A stretch of DNA of 64,000 nucleotides from Chloracidobacterium sp. (GCA_016716305.1 JADJWP010000002.1:1424501-1488500); one strand, 5' to 3'. Counted from the first letter of the stretch, positions 52,391-61,700 are shown. Translations and numbers: made by a program. Notes: a model not told the origin generated them from the sequence alone.

Positions 52391-53602
52391 ATGCAGTCCA
52401 CGATAGAATCGGCGAATCCAGTTGTTAAGGCGATAATCGAAGGGTCGGCTCCGCGCCCAGCGCAGCTCGCCGCAGCGCGGGGAATGCTCCCGCTGCCGCC
52501 GAACGATCTGCTTGAAGTGCTCGTCGCCTTCGCTGCGGCAAATGATGCCGAGATCGCCGAGCACGCCCGCGAGACATTGAACACGCAGGATACTGTCCTG
52601 CTGCGCGAAACGCTCCGCTCTGAGGACGTGCCGAAATCCGTACTTTCGTATTACGCCGGGAAGCTGAACATCGAAAAGTCGCTCCACGAGGCGATCATCT
52701 TAAATCCTCAGACGCCTCAATCGACGATGGTCACGTTCGCCCGCAATACTCAGGACGGCGAACTGCTCGAACTGATCTCGATGAATCAGCAATTGCTGAT
52801 CCGAACGCCGGCGTTGATCGATGCGATCATCGGCAACCCGAACCGGACCTCAGAGGCCGAGCGTCGGGCAGCAGAAACAAAACGCGAGTTCTTTGAAAAG
52901 GAACGCGGTGCACAGCAGATAGCCGACGAACTTCGCGCTCAAGGTAAAGAGGCGGCCGCCGAATTTATCGAACAGGCCGAATTTGCCTCGGAGGAAGCGA
53001 ATCTCGACGACGCGCTCTTGATAGCCTCGATGATCGAGGTCCCTGACAGCGAGACCGACGATTCCTGGATGGGGCTTGAATTTCTCGAAGAACTCTACGA
53101 AGAGACAGAAGAGCAACGACAGCGTATCGTCGACAAGATCATCGGCGAGATGAAGATCGACGATGCAGATATGCCCAACGAGCGGATCTCGGTCATCAAC
53201 CGAATCATGAAGATGGGTATGAAAGACCGCGTCAAGCTCGCCATGAAGGGCGACCGCGAGGCCCGCAATATCCTGATCCGCGACCCCAACAGGATCGTTT
53301 GCCAGGCCGTGGTCAACAATCCGCGCATCACCGAACAAGAAGTAGAAAAGATCGCGGCGATGCGTTCCGTGACCGAGGACGTTCTTCGACAATTGGCCAA
53401 TAATCGTCAGTGGTCACGAAGCTATTCGATCGTGCATAATCTGGCACGGAATCCGCGGACGCCGATCGCCAACGTATTGTCGATACTCACCCGGCTGCAG
53501 GGCCGCGACCTGGATGCGCTGTCGAAGAACAAAAATGTTTCAGATGCGGTCCGCCGCCAGGCTCTGAGGCTTTCGCAGGCTCGGAAAGGCAAGTCGTCCT
53601 AG
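52391..53602 (+). CDS. Helical-repeat protein (LRV/HEAT-like), function unknown
   Basis: 403 residues, no signal peptide. The pattern is of short helices ended by N-P turns: ILNPQTPQST, IGNPNRTSEA, IRDPNRI, VVNNPRITEQEVEKIAAM and LARNPRTPIANV, spaced about 20-30 residues in the second half. This resembles leucine-rich-variant or DUF2336-type solenoids. A central Glu-rich section (about 160-250) breaks the repeats. The stop is shared with the convergent DUF2227 gene through CTAG. Unassigned. Confidence 0.8.
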   Translation: MQSTIESANPVVKAIIEGSAPRPAQLAAARGMLPLPPNDLLEVLVAFAAANDAEIAEHARETLNTQDTVLLRETLRSEDVPKSVLSYYAGKLNIEKSLHEAIILNPQTPQSTMVTFARNTQDGELLELISMNQQLLIRTPALIDAIIGNPNRTSEAERRAAETKREFFEKERGAQQIADELRAQGKEAAAEFIEQAEFASEEANLDDALLIASMIEVPDSETDDSWMGLEFLEELYEETEEQRQRIVDKIIGEMKIDDADMPNERISVINRIMKMGMKDRVKLAMKGDREARNILIRDPNRIVCQAVVNNPRITEQEVEKIAAMRSVTEDVLRQLANNRQWSRSYSIVHNLARNPRTPIANVLSILTRLQGRDLDALSKNKNVSDAVRRQALRLSQARKGKSS

Positions 53603-54132
53603 AGAAATTCGGTCACACGGCCCGTCTTGACGTACGATCCCGCCATGTCGGTCAGCGTGTGACTTGCGGCACCCGACCACAGACCGGCAAAGATCGCCGG
53701 CAGAAAATAGGTGCTTGTCTTCGACCTCACCGATTCACCTAACACGCTCCACGTCAACGCAAGCTCAGATAGGCGTGGAAGATCGGAGCCGTTGTAGGCT
53801 GCGATCAGATATGCCGCCGCGAAAGAAAGCAGTGTCGCTGCTCCCATAAAATAGATAACACGGATCAGCGTACCGAAGAGTAATCCGTGCGACCAACGCG
53901 AACGATGCTTGAAAAAAGACCTGTAGGGATACCATAGAAACCCCAGAACACCCCATCTCGAATGTTGTTTCGAGAGAATGTCGAGATCGGGACCGAACAT
54001 CAATCCGCCAAATAAAAAGCTCGCTGCAACGAGCGCAGAACCCCCAATATCCAACCCCGCGGCATAAGCTGCAGCGGCGGCCGGTGCTGTCAAAAGCAAT
54101 GTTACTGCGTCGTGAGTTCGAGATCCGGGCAT
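53599..54132 (-). CDS. DUF2227 family putative metal-binding membrane protein
   Basis: 177 residues. Conserved His/Asp set: MPGSRTHDAVTL (His 7), FGPDLDILSKQHSRWG and FFKHRSRWSHG, plus three to four hydrophobic segments. This matches DUF2227, annotated as putative metal-binding proteins. The ATG at 54132 starts the conserved motif; the longer frame runs into the UbiA promoter region. Its stop and that of the repeat protein overlap in CTAG. Confidence 0.82.
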   Translation of the reverse strand: MPGSRTHDAVTLLLTAPAAAAAYAAGLDIGGSALVAASFLFGGLMFGPDLDILSKQHSRWGVLGFLWYPYRSFFKHRSRWSHGLLFGTLIRVIYFMGAATLLSFAAAYLIAAYNGSDLPRLSELALTWSVLGESVRSKTSTYFLPAIFAGLWSGAASHTLTDMAGSYVKTGRVTEFL

Positions 54133-54248
54133 ACACTCAGCTTTGAGATCGCTGCTCTTTGATATATTGCAACGGTTTGGCGAACGAACAAAGCGCGGTC
54201 TGCAATTCCGGTCGGGTTTTGCTACAATTCGTTCTTCGATCCGATCGG

Positions 54249-55163
54249 ATGACCAAGTTAAATGATCGCACACCGCTGCTTCTGATGGCTGGTATTTTCG
54301 CAAAACTGAAGACCACGCTCGAAATGATCAAATTCGAGCACACACTCTTTGCATTGCCTTTCGCATTTCTCGGCGCCGTGATGGCGGCGAACGGTCTGCC
54401 GACATGGCGACAGCTTGTATGGATCACGGTCGCGATGGTCGGAGCGAGATCGGCGGCGATGACCTTCAATCGGATCGTTGACCGCGATATCGACGCCGCA
54501 AACCCGAGGACAGCGAATCGCGAATTGCCGAGCGGAAAACTCTCGGTAGGGTTTGCCTGGGGTTTTCTGTTCGCGTCGATCATTTTGTTCCTTGTCGCGG
54601 CATATTCCCTCAATAGGCTTACATTTGCGCTTTCACCGGTCGCATTGCTGAGTGTTCTTGGATATTCATACGCAAAGCGATTCACCGCTTTTGCCCATGT
54701 GCTGCTCGGCTGGGCTCTTGCGATCTCGCCGACTGCAGCATGGATCGCAGTTCGCGGAACGATCGATTCAGAACTCCCGCTCCTTTTGTCGCTCTTCGTT
54801 CTTATGTGGACCGCAGGCTTTGATGTTCTTTACGCCTGCCAGGATTACGATTTTGACCATAAAGCCGGCCTGCGATCGATCCCGGCACGGTTCGGGATCG
54901 CTCGCTCGCTCTGGATCGCGAGGCTCTTCCACTTTCAGGCGTTCATCGTCCTTCTTTTGCTGCTCGCTTTCTCAGGGCTTGGCTGGCCGGCGGTCGCCGG
55001 CGTCGCTATCGTTGCGGCGTTGCTCGTCTACCAACACACTCTTATAAGACCCAACGACCTTTCCCGTATGAACGCTGCGTTCTTCACGACGAACGCCTTC
55101 GTAAGCGTGATCCTGCTGGCGACGTTCGGTTGGGCGGTTTATCTCAGTGATCTGCCGAAATGA
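54249..55163 (+). CDS. mqnP: UbiA family prenyltransferase, MqnP-like
   Basis: 304 residues, eight TM helices. The first Asp motif is TFNRIVDRDIDAANPRTANRELPSG and the second CQDYDFDHKAGLRSIPARFG, which bind the polyprenyl diphosphate through Mg. The protein fits the UbiA type that serves the futalosine route (MqnP), and mqnE is at 61910. Two starts are possible: ATG 54249 and ATG 54285 (MAGIFAKLK), the latter giving a shorter N-terminus. Its stop overlaps the regulator's ATG. Confidence 0.82.
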   Translation: MTKLNDRTPLLLMAGIFAKLKTTLEMIKFEHTLFALPFAFLGAVMAANGLPTWRQLVWITVAMVGARSAAMTFNRIVDRDIDAANPRTANRELPSGKLSVGFAWGFLFASIILFLVAAYSLNRLTFALSPVALLSVLGYSYAKRFTAFAHVLLGWALAISPTAAWIAVRGTIDSELPLLLSLFVLMWTAGFDVLYACQDYDFDHKAGLRSIPARFGIARSLWIARLFHFQAFIVLLLLLAFSGLGWPAVAGVAIVAALLVYQHTLIRPNDLSRMNAAFFTTNAFVSVILLATFGWAVYLSDLPK

Positions 55164-55807
55164 TCCCGTTTTTAAGATCGATATCCGAAGATCTGACGAC
55201 GGCTCTCCACAGTCGCGGTCAGCTGCGGCCGTTTGCAGAGAACGAACAGGTCTTTGCCGAGGGTGATAAAGCCGCATTTCTCCCGATCGTCATTTCCGGA
55301 AGGATCAAGATGATCCAGTTTCTCGAACCCGGCAAGGAAGTGATTCTCGGGATATTTGAACAAGGCGAGATGTTTGCTGTTCCGCCGGTGTTTGACGGCA
55401 AGGTGTATCCGTCCACAGCGATCGCGATGGTGCAGAGCGAACTGTTGCTGTTGGATCGGCCGGTATTTCTCGAACTTATCCGCCAATACGATGAGTTTGC
55501 GTTCGGTGTTATCGGTTGGATGTGCGAGATGCTCCGCGAAAAGACGTCAACAATTCAAAATCTTGCGACCGCCTCGCCCGAACATCGGGTCGGCCATGTG
55601 CTGCTCAAGCTGGCGAAACGCGGCAAAGGAGACACGCCTGTGAAGATCACGGTCCTTCGCCGCGACATCGCCGAAATGGCAGGACTTACGACCGAAACGA
55701 CCATTCGCGTCATTCGTAAATTTGCAGACGCCGGACTGATCGAAATAAAGAACGGCAAGGTATTCGTGGATCCCGCCGGGCCGCTTAGCAGGCGCTTCAC
55801 TCTATAG
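55160..55807 (+). CDS. Crp/Fnr family transcriptional regulator
   Basis: 215 residues. The cyclic-nucleotide-type beta-roll covers about 25-115 and the HTH is at 165-205 (DIAEMAGLTTETTIRVIRKFADAGLIEIK). There is no N-terminal Cys cluster, so it is not an oxygen-sensing Fe-S FNR. With truncated hemoglobin and NO reductase next door it may be an NO or nitrogen-oxide sensor of the Dnr/NnrR type. It shares four bases with mqnP, and its last 11 bases overlap the convergent globin gene. Confidence 0.88.
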   Translation: MIPFLRSISEDLTTALHSRGQLRPFAENEQVFAEGDKAAFLPIVISGRIKMIQFLEPGKEVILGIFEQGEMFAVPPVFDGKVYPSTAIAMVQSELLLLDRPVFLELIRQYDEFAFGVIGWMCEMLREKTSTIQNLATASPEHRVGHVLLKLAKRGKGDTPVKITVLRRDIAEMAGLTTETTIRVIRKFADAGLIEIKNGKVFVDPAGPLSRRFTL

Positions 55808-56204
55808 CGTCAGCTAACGGAGCGCTACTGACAAAACTCATCATACGGTTCGCGATCGCACGAGCACGCGATTTAAGAAACTCTGTGCGATCGCCGGCAA
55901 AGCCCTCGTCAACGACCGAGTCGAAGATCTCAAGCCATCGCTTGAAATGTTCGATGCGCAGCGGCGTCTTTTTATTAAGGGCAGCGTGAATCTGCAGCGG
56001 ATTTCTACCATGGCGCGCGTAAGCTCCGGTCTGAAACAATATGGTCTCCCAGAAGTCGCCAATGACCGGCAAATGAGATGCAAGGTCGAGTTTTGCGACA
56101 TCGGTAAAGATATATCCGATCTCAAGGTCAGCTATCGCTCGCGAATAAAAACTACCCATCAGTCGATCGATGTCTTCACGATCCTCGATGTCACGTTTCT
56201 CCAT
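55797..56204 (-). CDS. Group III truncated hemoglobin
   Basis: 135 residues. The layout matches C. jejuni Ctb: Y20 in FYSRAIAD (B10), IGDFWETILFQTGAY, proximal H73 in PLQIHAAL, and HFKRWLEIFD with W90 at G8. Binds heme and probably NO or O2. The ATG at 56204 gives the standard start; an in-frame ATG at 56285 would add 27 hydrophobic residues not seen in the family. It directly follows the NO reductase gene (start 85 bases downstream), so both are probably on one transcript. Confidence 0.88.
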   Translation of the reverse strand: MEKRDIEDREDIDRLMGSFYSRAIADLEIGYIFTDVAKLDLASHLPVIGDFWETILFQTGAYARHGRNPLQIHAALNKKTPLRIEHFKRWLEIFDSVVDEGFAGDRTEFLKSRARAIANRMMSFVSSAPLADAIE

Positions 56205-56288
56205 AATTTGTTCAACCCCGGCTGCCGGCCGAACGCAAAACAGCCGGTGCACGCCCGCTAAAGCGAACAGGCACACCGTTATCATCGC

Positions 56289-58538
56289 TTAAGATGCCGC
56301 GAGGTCTTCGATCTTCTCGCCTTCCGACCGAACGTCGCGTGTCAGCATCATCTTCATCGCAAACCAAACGAATGCGACCGCACCGATCGCAAATATCGTA
56401 TCGCCCACCATTCGCATCCAGCGTAGAAACTGCATCAGATCCGTCTGCATGAACTCGGGGCTTCGTGCAGACCAGTAGCCAACGTTCACAGACTGATATG
56501 TCTGCAGCAGCCCGATGGGCAAGAGGCTCAGCATAAGCTCGAGGAACATTCCGATATTTATTGACCAAAAGGCAAATCCCAACAGTTTAGTGTTCCACTT
56601 TCTTTCAGGCTGCATTGCCCGCATACAGAACAGCAAGAGGGCAAGGCCGAGAGTTCCATAAACGCCGTAAAGAGCTCCGTGTGCGTGAACTGCCGTAGTG
56701 TTCAACCCCTGCATGTAATAGAGAGCGATCGGAGGGTTGATCATGAATCCAAAAACACCGGCACCAACCAGATTCCAAAAGGCCACGGCAACAAAGAAAT
56801 AGACGATCCACTTATATTGGGCCAGCCACGGTTTTGCCTGCGAATGCCTGATATTCTCCAGGGCCTCGTAACCAACGAACACGAGAGGGACGATCTCGAG
56901 CGCACTGAAAACGGCGCCGAAGGCCAGAGCGACCGTCGGCGTCCCGGCGAAGTATAGGTGATGAAGCGTACCAATGATTCCGCCGCTGAGATAGATCGCG
57001 CCCGAAAGCAGCGCAGCGTATGCGGCATGATCAGCGCGAATGACCCGAAGCCGTGCAAAAAGGAATGCGATCACCACGGTCGCAAACACCTCGAAGAAAC
57101 CCTCGACCCATAGATGAACGACCCACCATCGCCAATATTCGACGACCGTGAGGTGTGAGCGCATTCCCCAGAAGAGTCCGGGAGCGTAAAAGAACGCGAT
57201 TCCCGCGGTCGTGAACAGGTAGAGTAGAACGAGCGATCTGCTTCCGTCGTTTCGCTTTAAGGCCGGTATCGCCGACCGAGCGATGAGGAAAAGCCAAAGA
57301 AGGAGGCCTACGAACAGAGCGGCCTGCCAAACGCGGCCGAGATCCACATATTCGTAACCCTGATGTCCGAACCAGAACCAAAGGTCGCCCGGAAGCAGGT
57401 GCATCACGCTCATCCATTGCCCCGCCATCGAACCAAGAACGACGACAAGCAGCGCCCCGAACAACAGGTTGACGCCCAGCCTTTGAAATTTTGGCTCGTA
57501 ACCGCATATGTAAGGCGCGATGTAGAGCCCTGCGGCCAGCCACGCGGTTGCGATCCAGAATATTCCGAGCTGCGTGTGCCATGTTCGCGTCACTACATAC
57601 GGCAGGTATTCGGCAAGCGGAATTCCGTAAAGGCCTCCGCCCTCAACACCGTAGTGGGCCGTGATTATCCCCATCGCTATCTGCAACAGAAACAAGAGCG
57701 AGACGACGACGAAGTATTTGACGGTCGCCTTTTGCGAAGGCGTGACACCGGCGCCGATAAGCGGATCGCTTTCCGGTGTGTCGTGGTCGTCCTGTTCGCG
57801 GCGCCACCCGGCGTAGAACCAGACCATACCTCCGATACTGGCGATCAGCATTATTACGCTGACGCCGGTCCAGACGATCGCCGAACTTGTCGGGACATTT
57901 CCGACGAGCGGCTCTGACGGGAAATTGCTTGTGTACGAGATCGTATTATTCGGCCTGTTTGCTGCGGATGCCCAGGCCGTCCAGAAGAAGAATGCGTTCA
58001 GATCACGAAGCTTTGCCGGATCGGATTGAGCGTTGCGTTGGATCGCGTAATCATCGCTGCCATTCGAAAAAATGTCCGTGTAATGTTTGAGATTGTCTTC
58101 GAAAGCTCGTGCGCGGATCGGGTCGACGGTTATCGAACCGTTGACCTCGTTGTAGGTATTTGTCCGCATCAGATCCTGCAGACGCTGGCGCAGAGCGGCC
58201 TTTTCTTCGCTCGGAAGCGAACTGCCGTCTTTTCCATAGCGCCCGCCGGACCACTCGTTCAGAATGAAGATCGATTCGCGATGAAGGTAATCAGCGGTCC
58301 AATCAGGTGCGACATAGCTTCCGTGTCCCCAGATCGAACCGACCTGCATTCCGCCCATCGCCTGCCAGACGTTTTGACCCGTGGAGACGCTCTCCTCCGG
58401 TATCATCACTCGCCCGTCGGTCGTAACGACCTGCCTTGGGATCGGCGGAACCTGTCTGAAGATCTCGCTCCCGACCCATCCGAGGATCGCGAACGAAATG
58501 ACAAAAACCGCGGCCAGCAAGATCCATAGTTTCTTCAT
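56289..58538 (-). CDS. norZ: Quinol-dependent nitric oxide reductase (qNOR)
   Basis: Reduces 2 NO to N2O with quinol electrons in the cytoplasmic membrane. 749 residues is the length of the single-subunit qNOR with a fused NorC-like N-terminus (TGQNVWQAMGGMQVGSIWGHGSYVAPDW). About 14 TM helices carry the conserved His and Glu ligands in YWRWWVVHLWVEGFFEVFAT and HAHGALYGVYGTLG. In a menaquinol organism the donor would be menaquinol. The leader has an FNR-type site. Next gene downstream: truncated hemoglobin. Confidence 0.94.
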   Translation of the reverse strand: MKKLWILLAAVFVISFAILGWVGSEIFRQVPPIPRQVVTTDGRVMIPEESVSTGQNVWQAMGGMQVGSIWGHGSYVAPDWTADYLHRESIFILNEWSGGRYGKDGSSLPSEEKAALRQRLQDLMRTNTYNEVNGSITVDPIRARAFEDNLKHYTDIFSNGSDDYAIQRNAQSDPAKLRDLNAFFFWTAWASAANRPNNTISYTSNFPSEPLVGNVPTSSAIVWTGVSVIMLIASIGGMVWFYAGWRREQDDHDTPESDPLIGAGVTPSQKATVKYFVVVSLLFLLQIAMGIITAHYGVEGGGLYGIPLAEYLPYVVTRTWHTQLGIFWIATAWLAAGLYIAPYICGYEPKFQRLGVNLLFGALLVVVLGSMAGQWMSVMHLLPGDLWFWFGHQGYEYVDLGRVWQAALFVGLLLWLFLIARSAIPALKRNDGSRSLVLLYLFTTAGIAFFYAPGLFWGMRSHLTVVEYWRWWVVHLWVEGFFEVFATVVIAFLFARLRVIRADHAAYAALLSGAIYLSGGIIGTLHHLYFAGTPTVALAFGAVFSALEIVPLVFVGYEALENIRHSQAKPWLAQYKWIVYFFVAVAFWNLVGAGVFGFMINPPIALYYMQGLNTTAVHAHGALYGVYGTLGLALLLFCMRAMQPERKWNTKLLGFAFWSINIGMFLELMLSLLPIGLLQTYQSVNVGYWSARSPEFMQTDLMQFLRWMRMVGDTIFAIGAVAFVWFAMKMMLTRDVRSEGEKIEDLAAS

Positions 58539-58622
58539 TGGTTTTTCTCCATCCGCTCAAATTGCAGAGCGAGAAATATTGAAATTACGAAATGAAGCTA
58601 CCACGGATCCGGCGATCGCAAT

Positions 58623-58636
58623 ATGATTTCAATCAC
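58623..58636 (-). promoter_or_regulatory. Candidate Crp/Fnr-type binding site upstream of norZ
   Basis: The plus strand reads ATGATTTCAATCAC. The core TGAT-N4-ATCA is that of FNR/Dnr boxes (TTGAT-N4-ATCAA), with four of five bases in each half. Its centre is 91 bases upstream of the norZ ATG. The Crp/Fnr gene at 55160 is a plausible reader. Confidence 0.5.
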
Positions 58637-58677
58637 CTTGTCGAAAATTCTGAACGGGCCGTGTCGAAACGATGAGG

Positions 58678-59112
58678 CTATTGGCTTTCGGCAAACGCCT
58701 TGAATGCTTCCAGATATTTCATCGACTGCTTGCGAAAGGCTCCGGGCATCAGCCAGCCGAAGATCTTCATAAAACCGGTGAACTGAAACTCCTGTTCTGA
58801 AATGTAGCGGGTACGCGTCGGGTTTATCGCCTCAAATCGGTTCTTGACTATATTGAAAACGCCTTCTGCATCGTACGTCCCGGTAAATTCATCGGGCAGA
58901 TCGCGAACGGTGATCGTCTCGATCATCTCAATATCGCGCTTGCCCATTTTGAACTTCAACCGCGACTTTGCCCCGACCTGGCCGGGTTCGCCGCTCAGGT
59001 GTTCAAAACTCTCAAGGCCTTCCATCCAGGCATAGAGGTTGTCAGCGTTGTCGAACAACGCAACGACCTCGTCAATTGGCTTTTCGATCTCGATCGTTAC
59101 TGTGTATTTCAT
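58678..59112 (-). CDS. SRPBCC superfamily protein
   Basis: 144 residues of the START/Bet v1-like fold: a starting strand YTVTIEIEKPIDEVVALFDNADN, a central sheet (SRLKFKMGKRDIEMIETITVRDLP) and a long C-terminal helix (KQSMKYLEAFKAFAES). The ligand is unknown. It runs leftward, 6 bp after the amidohydrolase gene, and its transcript would cross the norZ leader. Confidence 0.85.
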   Translation of the reverse strand: MKYTVTIEIEKPIDEVVALFDNADNLYAWMEGLESFEHLSGEPGQVGAKSRLKFKMGKRDIEMIETITVRDLPDEFTGTYDAEGVFNIVKNRFEAINPTRTRYISEQEFQFTGFMKIFGWLMPGAFRKQSMKYLEAFKAFAESQ

Positions 59113-59118
59113 AGGTGT

Positions 59119-60096
59119 TTATTCATTCTTTAGGATCGACCGCATCTCACGGTCGGTCAGCCCGACGCGGCCCTTCAGGATCGCTGCGTATTCGGCCGGA
59201 GTGTAAAGGGGATAATCCGTTCCGAAAGCTATCCGTTCCGGCCCGAGCCGCTGGATGTATCGCCTCAGCACGCCAAATTCTTCAACGGTCAACCGGCGCA
59301 CGCCTTCGCTATCCTTATCGAGAGCAACGGCCGAAATATCGAACGTGATCCGATGCTTTTTGAGCTTGGGCTCGGTGGCAAGCTGGTCGATGAAGGCGTT
59401 CAGGAATCCCCGCGTTCGCTGGTCGAATCCGCCTGAAGTACCAAAATGCGCGATCCTAATATCGATCGGCTTAAGGTCCTTCAAGATCGAACCGACGAGC
59501 AGATCCACATCCGGTTTTCCGAACCTTCTGTGGCTGTTATCGAAATGCAGCAGGATCGGCAATCTGTTGTCGGCCGCGAACTGGAAGACGCGTTTCACCT
59601 TTGCCAAGTGGCCCGGAACCGTAAGATATACCTGATTGGCGTTGTGATGAAGCTTGATGCCGTCCATTATTAGCGTCGTTCGGCATCGCTCGAGCTCGTC
59701 CAGGGCATAGTCCCGCAGCGGATCTACGCTGCAGAACGCGCGGGTCTTCCCGGGGTGTTTATCCCTAGCCGCCGCGACGTAGCTATTCTCTTTTTCGACC
59801 AATTCGCGCTCGTTCTTGAAACCGCCGAATTCTTCCGAAGAGAATACATGTGCCATTGAGATCAGATCTATCCGTCTGACCGCGGTGTTGCTTAAGATCG
59901 CGTCGATGTCTGAGTAGTATTCGTCCGGGCGTGAAAACGGGATCCCGAGGCCTTTCCATATCTTTATCAACTCGGGACTCAGAATATGGACGTGGCCATC
60001 GGTTTGCGGCTTGATCTCGATGGCGAGGTCGAACGCCTTTGCCGGCTCGACGCAGAATGGCGCCGTCAACAACATCAAAAGGATCAGGATTCTCAT
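59119..60096 (-). CDS. Secreted amidohydrolase-superfamily protein
   Basis: 325 residues. A signal peptide (MRILILLMLLTAPFCVEPAKAF) precedes a TIM-barrel amidohydrolase with metal His pair in TDGHVH, a middle ILLHFDNSHRR motif, and AHFGTSGG for the next ligands. The C-terminal RIAFGTDYPLYTP holds the catalytic Asp. Closest to aminocarboxymuconate-semialdehyde-decarboxylase-like COG2159 enzymes. The export signal is unusual. An ATG four codons upstream (60108) is an alternative start. Confidence 0.82.
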   Translation of the reverse strand: MRILILLMLLTAPFCVEPAKAFDLAIEIKPQTDGHVHILSPELIKIWKGLGIPFSRPDEYYSDIDAILSNTAVRRIDLISMAHVFSSEEFGGFKNERELVEKENSYVAAARDKHPGKTRAFCSVDPLRDYALDELERCRTTLIMDGIKLHHNANQVYLTVPGHLAKVKRVFQFAADNRLPILLHFDNSHRRFGKPDVDLLVGSILKDLKPIDIRIAHFGTSGGFDQRTRGFLNAFIDQLATEPKLKKHRITFDISAVALDKDSEGVRRLTVEEFGVLRRYIQRLGPERIAFGTDYPLYTPAEYAAILKGRVGLTDREMRSILKNE

Positions 60097-60194
60097 TCTC
60101 GGCCTCAAAAGGTGCGCCGAAGTTTATCGACGCTCCTTCGAGCCTGTCAAGTTCACACGAATTCGATGACTTACGTCAAACGGCCCGATTGCCT

Positions 60195-61700
60195 TTAGCT
60201 GACGAGAGTGAACCGTCCTGCGGCCGGATCGAACTTAAGCTCATGAATATCCCATTTTCCCCACGGCGCGTCGATCTCGAGCTTTTGAGCGATGATCATC
60301 TTTTCACCGTCGGTCCGCAGATTGATCATTCCATATTTCGTCAGGTGCGAGTTGATGGTCTTGTTTTTGGCGATCAGCGACTTTTTGATCTCTTCAAGCT
60401 TTGCCTGGTCAGCCGGCGTATTCGTACCCGCGGCGATGATCGCATCTCGCTGGATCCGTAAGGCTGCAACCTCGTTTTGAAGTTTGTTCACCTTTTCGAG
60501 ACTCTTGCGCGAAACCTCTTTGCCCGAGCGTGCGATCTCGGTCGAAAAGATCAATGGCCGATCGCCGAAACCGCATTTGCCCAGTGCTCCGATGGCGTCC
60601 GGTCGCGGGTGCGCATAGTTCTCTTCGTCTCCGCTTGAGATGACGGTCGCCGCCGCATTTACGGCCTCGATGAAAGGCAGGTGAAAATGATTGCTCCCGT
60701 GATGGCACGCCTTCGCCGCATCGACCTGCAGTTCGCCGAGCGCACCGGCGTTTTTGTAATGATCGACTATCGCCTCGCCGGCCTCTTCGTTGATGTCGCC
60801 TCCGAGCAACAGTCGAACATGTCCGTAATCGAGCCTGATCATCACTGAATGGCCATTCTTCGACTTGCCCACGTCTTTGATGAACGGCAGAGCGTCTTTT
60901 CCGTTCCTTTTTTCGGTTATCGGCGCGAGCAGCTTTAGCGAGAGTTGCCTTCCATTCACCTGATTAAGTGCGTCAAACCCATCGACGAATCCATCCTGCT
61001 TCGAGAGCATTTTGAATGTCACGCCCGGATTATGGGTCAGGGCGGCCCAAAGCACCTGCGGATATTTTGAGTTGGTTCCTTTTCGCTTTTGTGGGTCGCT
61101 GATTATCGTCAGCATTTCGGCGGTGTCCTTTACGAGCGTCGTTATGTAGCCTGCGGTTACCTGCCCGAAGTCGTGGGCGTCACCCGGCCGCTGAACTATG
61201 CCGTTGTGAAATATCTTTGCGATCTGAAAAAGCGGGCTCTTGAAAATATGCCCGAATCCGCCAAAGTGATCTTCGTCAGAATGACTGATGACCACGTTGA
61301 AGGGGATCGGCAACGGCGTCGTTTTGCCGTATAGGTTAAAGCGCCACACCAGATACCTGACCATATTGTCGCCTTCGCCCGCGTCGATCAGAATATGCTG
61401 GTCGTCGGGCGTTACGACATGGCAGCCGTCGCCCTGCCCGATATCGATAAAATTTACCTCGAGCACGCGTTCACGTTGGACCTTGTCGACGCTGATCCAA
61501 CCGCGGCTGTTTCGGCTTTTTACGAGGATCCGGTTATTTTTGACCTCGAGGTCGAGTATCTGTATGTAGTCGCCGAAGATAAGATGTTGATTCCAGCCGG
61601 AACCGGTCGATTCTTTATGTATCTTTGCCGATGGGTATCCGGCAAAGCAAAAATTACGCGTGCCGGCGGTTTGGAACTTAGTTTGCGAGAGTTGCGCCAT
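60195..61700 (-). CDS. MBL-fold metallo-hydrolase with N-terminal SH3-like domain
   Basis: 501 residues. About 28-78 look like an SH3-like beta domain (GDYIQILDLEVKNNRILVKSRNSRGWISVD). The metallo-beta-lactamase fold begins at EVNFIDIGQGDGCHVVTPDD with the ComEC-type motif SHSDEDHFGG (H140, D142, D144, H145). ACHHGSNHFHL comes next. A C-terminal helical section (RSGKEVSRKSLEKVNKLQNEVAAL) follows. Not membrane-bound, so not ComEC itself. Start at ATG 61700 with GGAGG seven bases upstream; the TTG upstream is rejected. Confidence 0.85.
   Translation of the reverse strand: MAQLSQTKFQTAGTRNFCFAGYPSAKIHKESTGSGWNQHLIFGDYIQILDLEVKNNRILVKSRNSRGWISVDKVQRERVLEVNFIDIGQGDGCHVVTPDDQHILIDAGEGDNMVRYLVWRFNLYGKTTPLPIPFNVVISHSDEDHFGGFGHIFKSPLFQIAKIFHNGIVQRPGDAHDFGQVTAGYITTLVKDTAEMLTIISDPQKRKGTNSKYPQVLWAALTHNPGVTFKMLSKQDGFVDGFDALNQVNGRQLSLKLLAPITEKRNGKDALPFIKDVGKSKNGHSVMIRLDYGHVRLLLGGDINEEAGEAIVDHYKNAGALGELQVDAAKACHHGSNHFHLPFIEAVNAAATVISSGDEENYAHPRPDAIGALGKCGFGDRPLIFSTEIARSGKEVSRKSLEKVNKLQNEVAALRIQRDAIIAAGTNTPADQAKLEEIKKSLIAKNKTINSHLTKYGMINLRTDGEKMIIAQKLEIDAPWGKWDIHELKFDPAAGRFTLVS

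Noticed and set aside
56205..56285. Start of the truncated hemoglobin at 56285 with a hydrophobic leader
   Set aside because: Group III globins have no such leader; the ATG at 56204 gives the correct family length.
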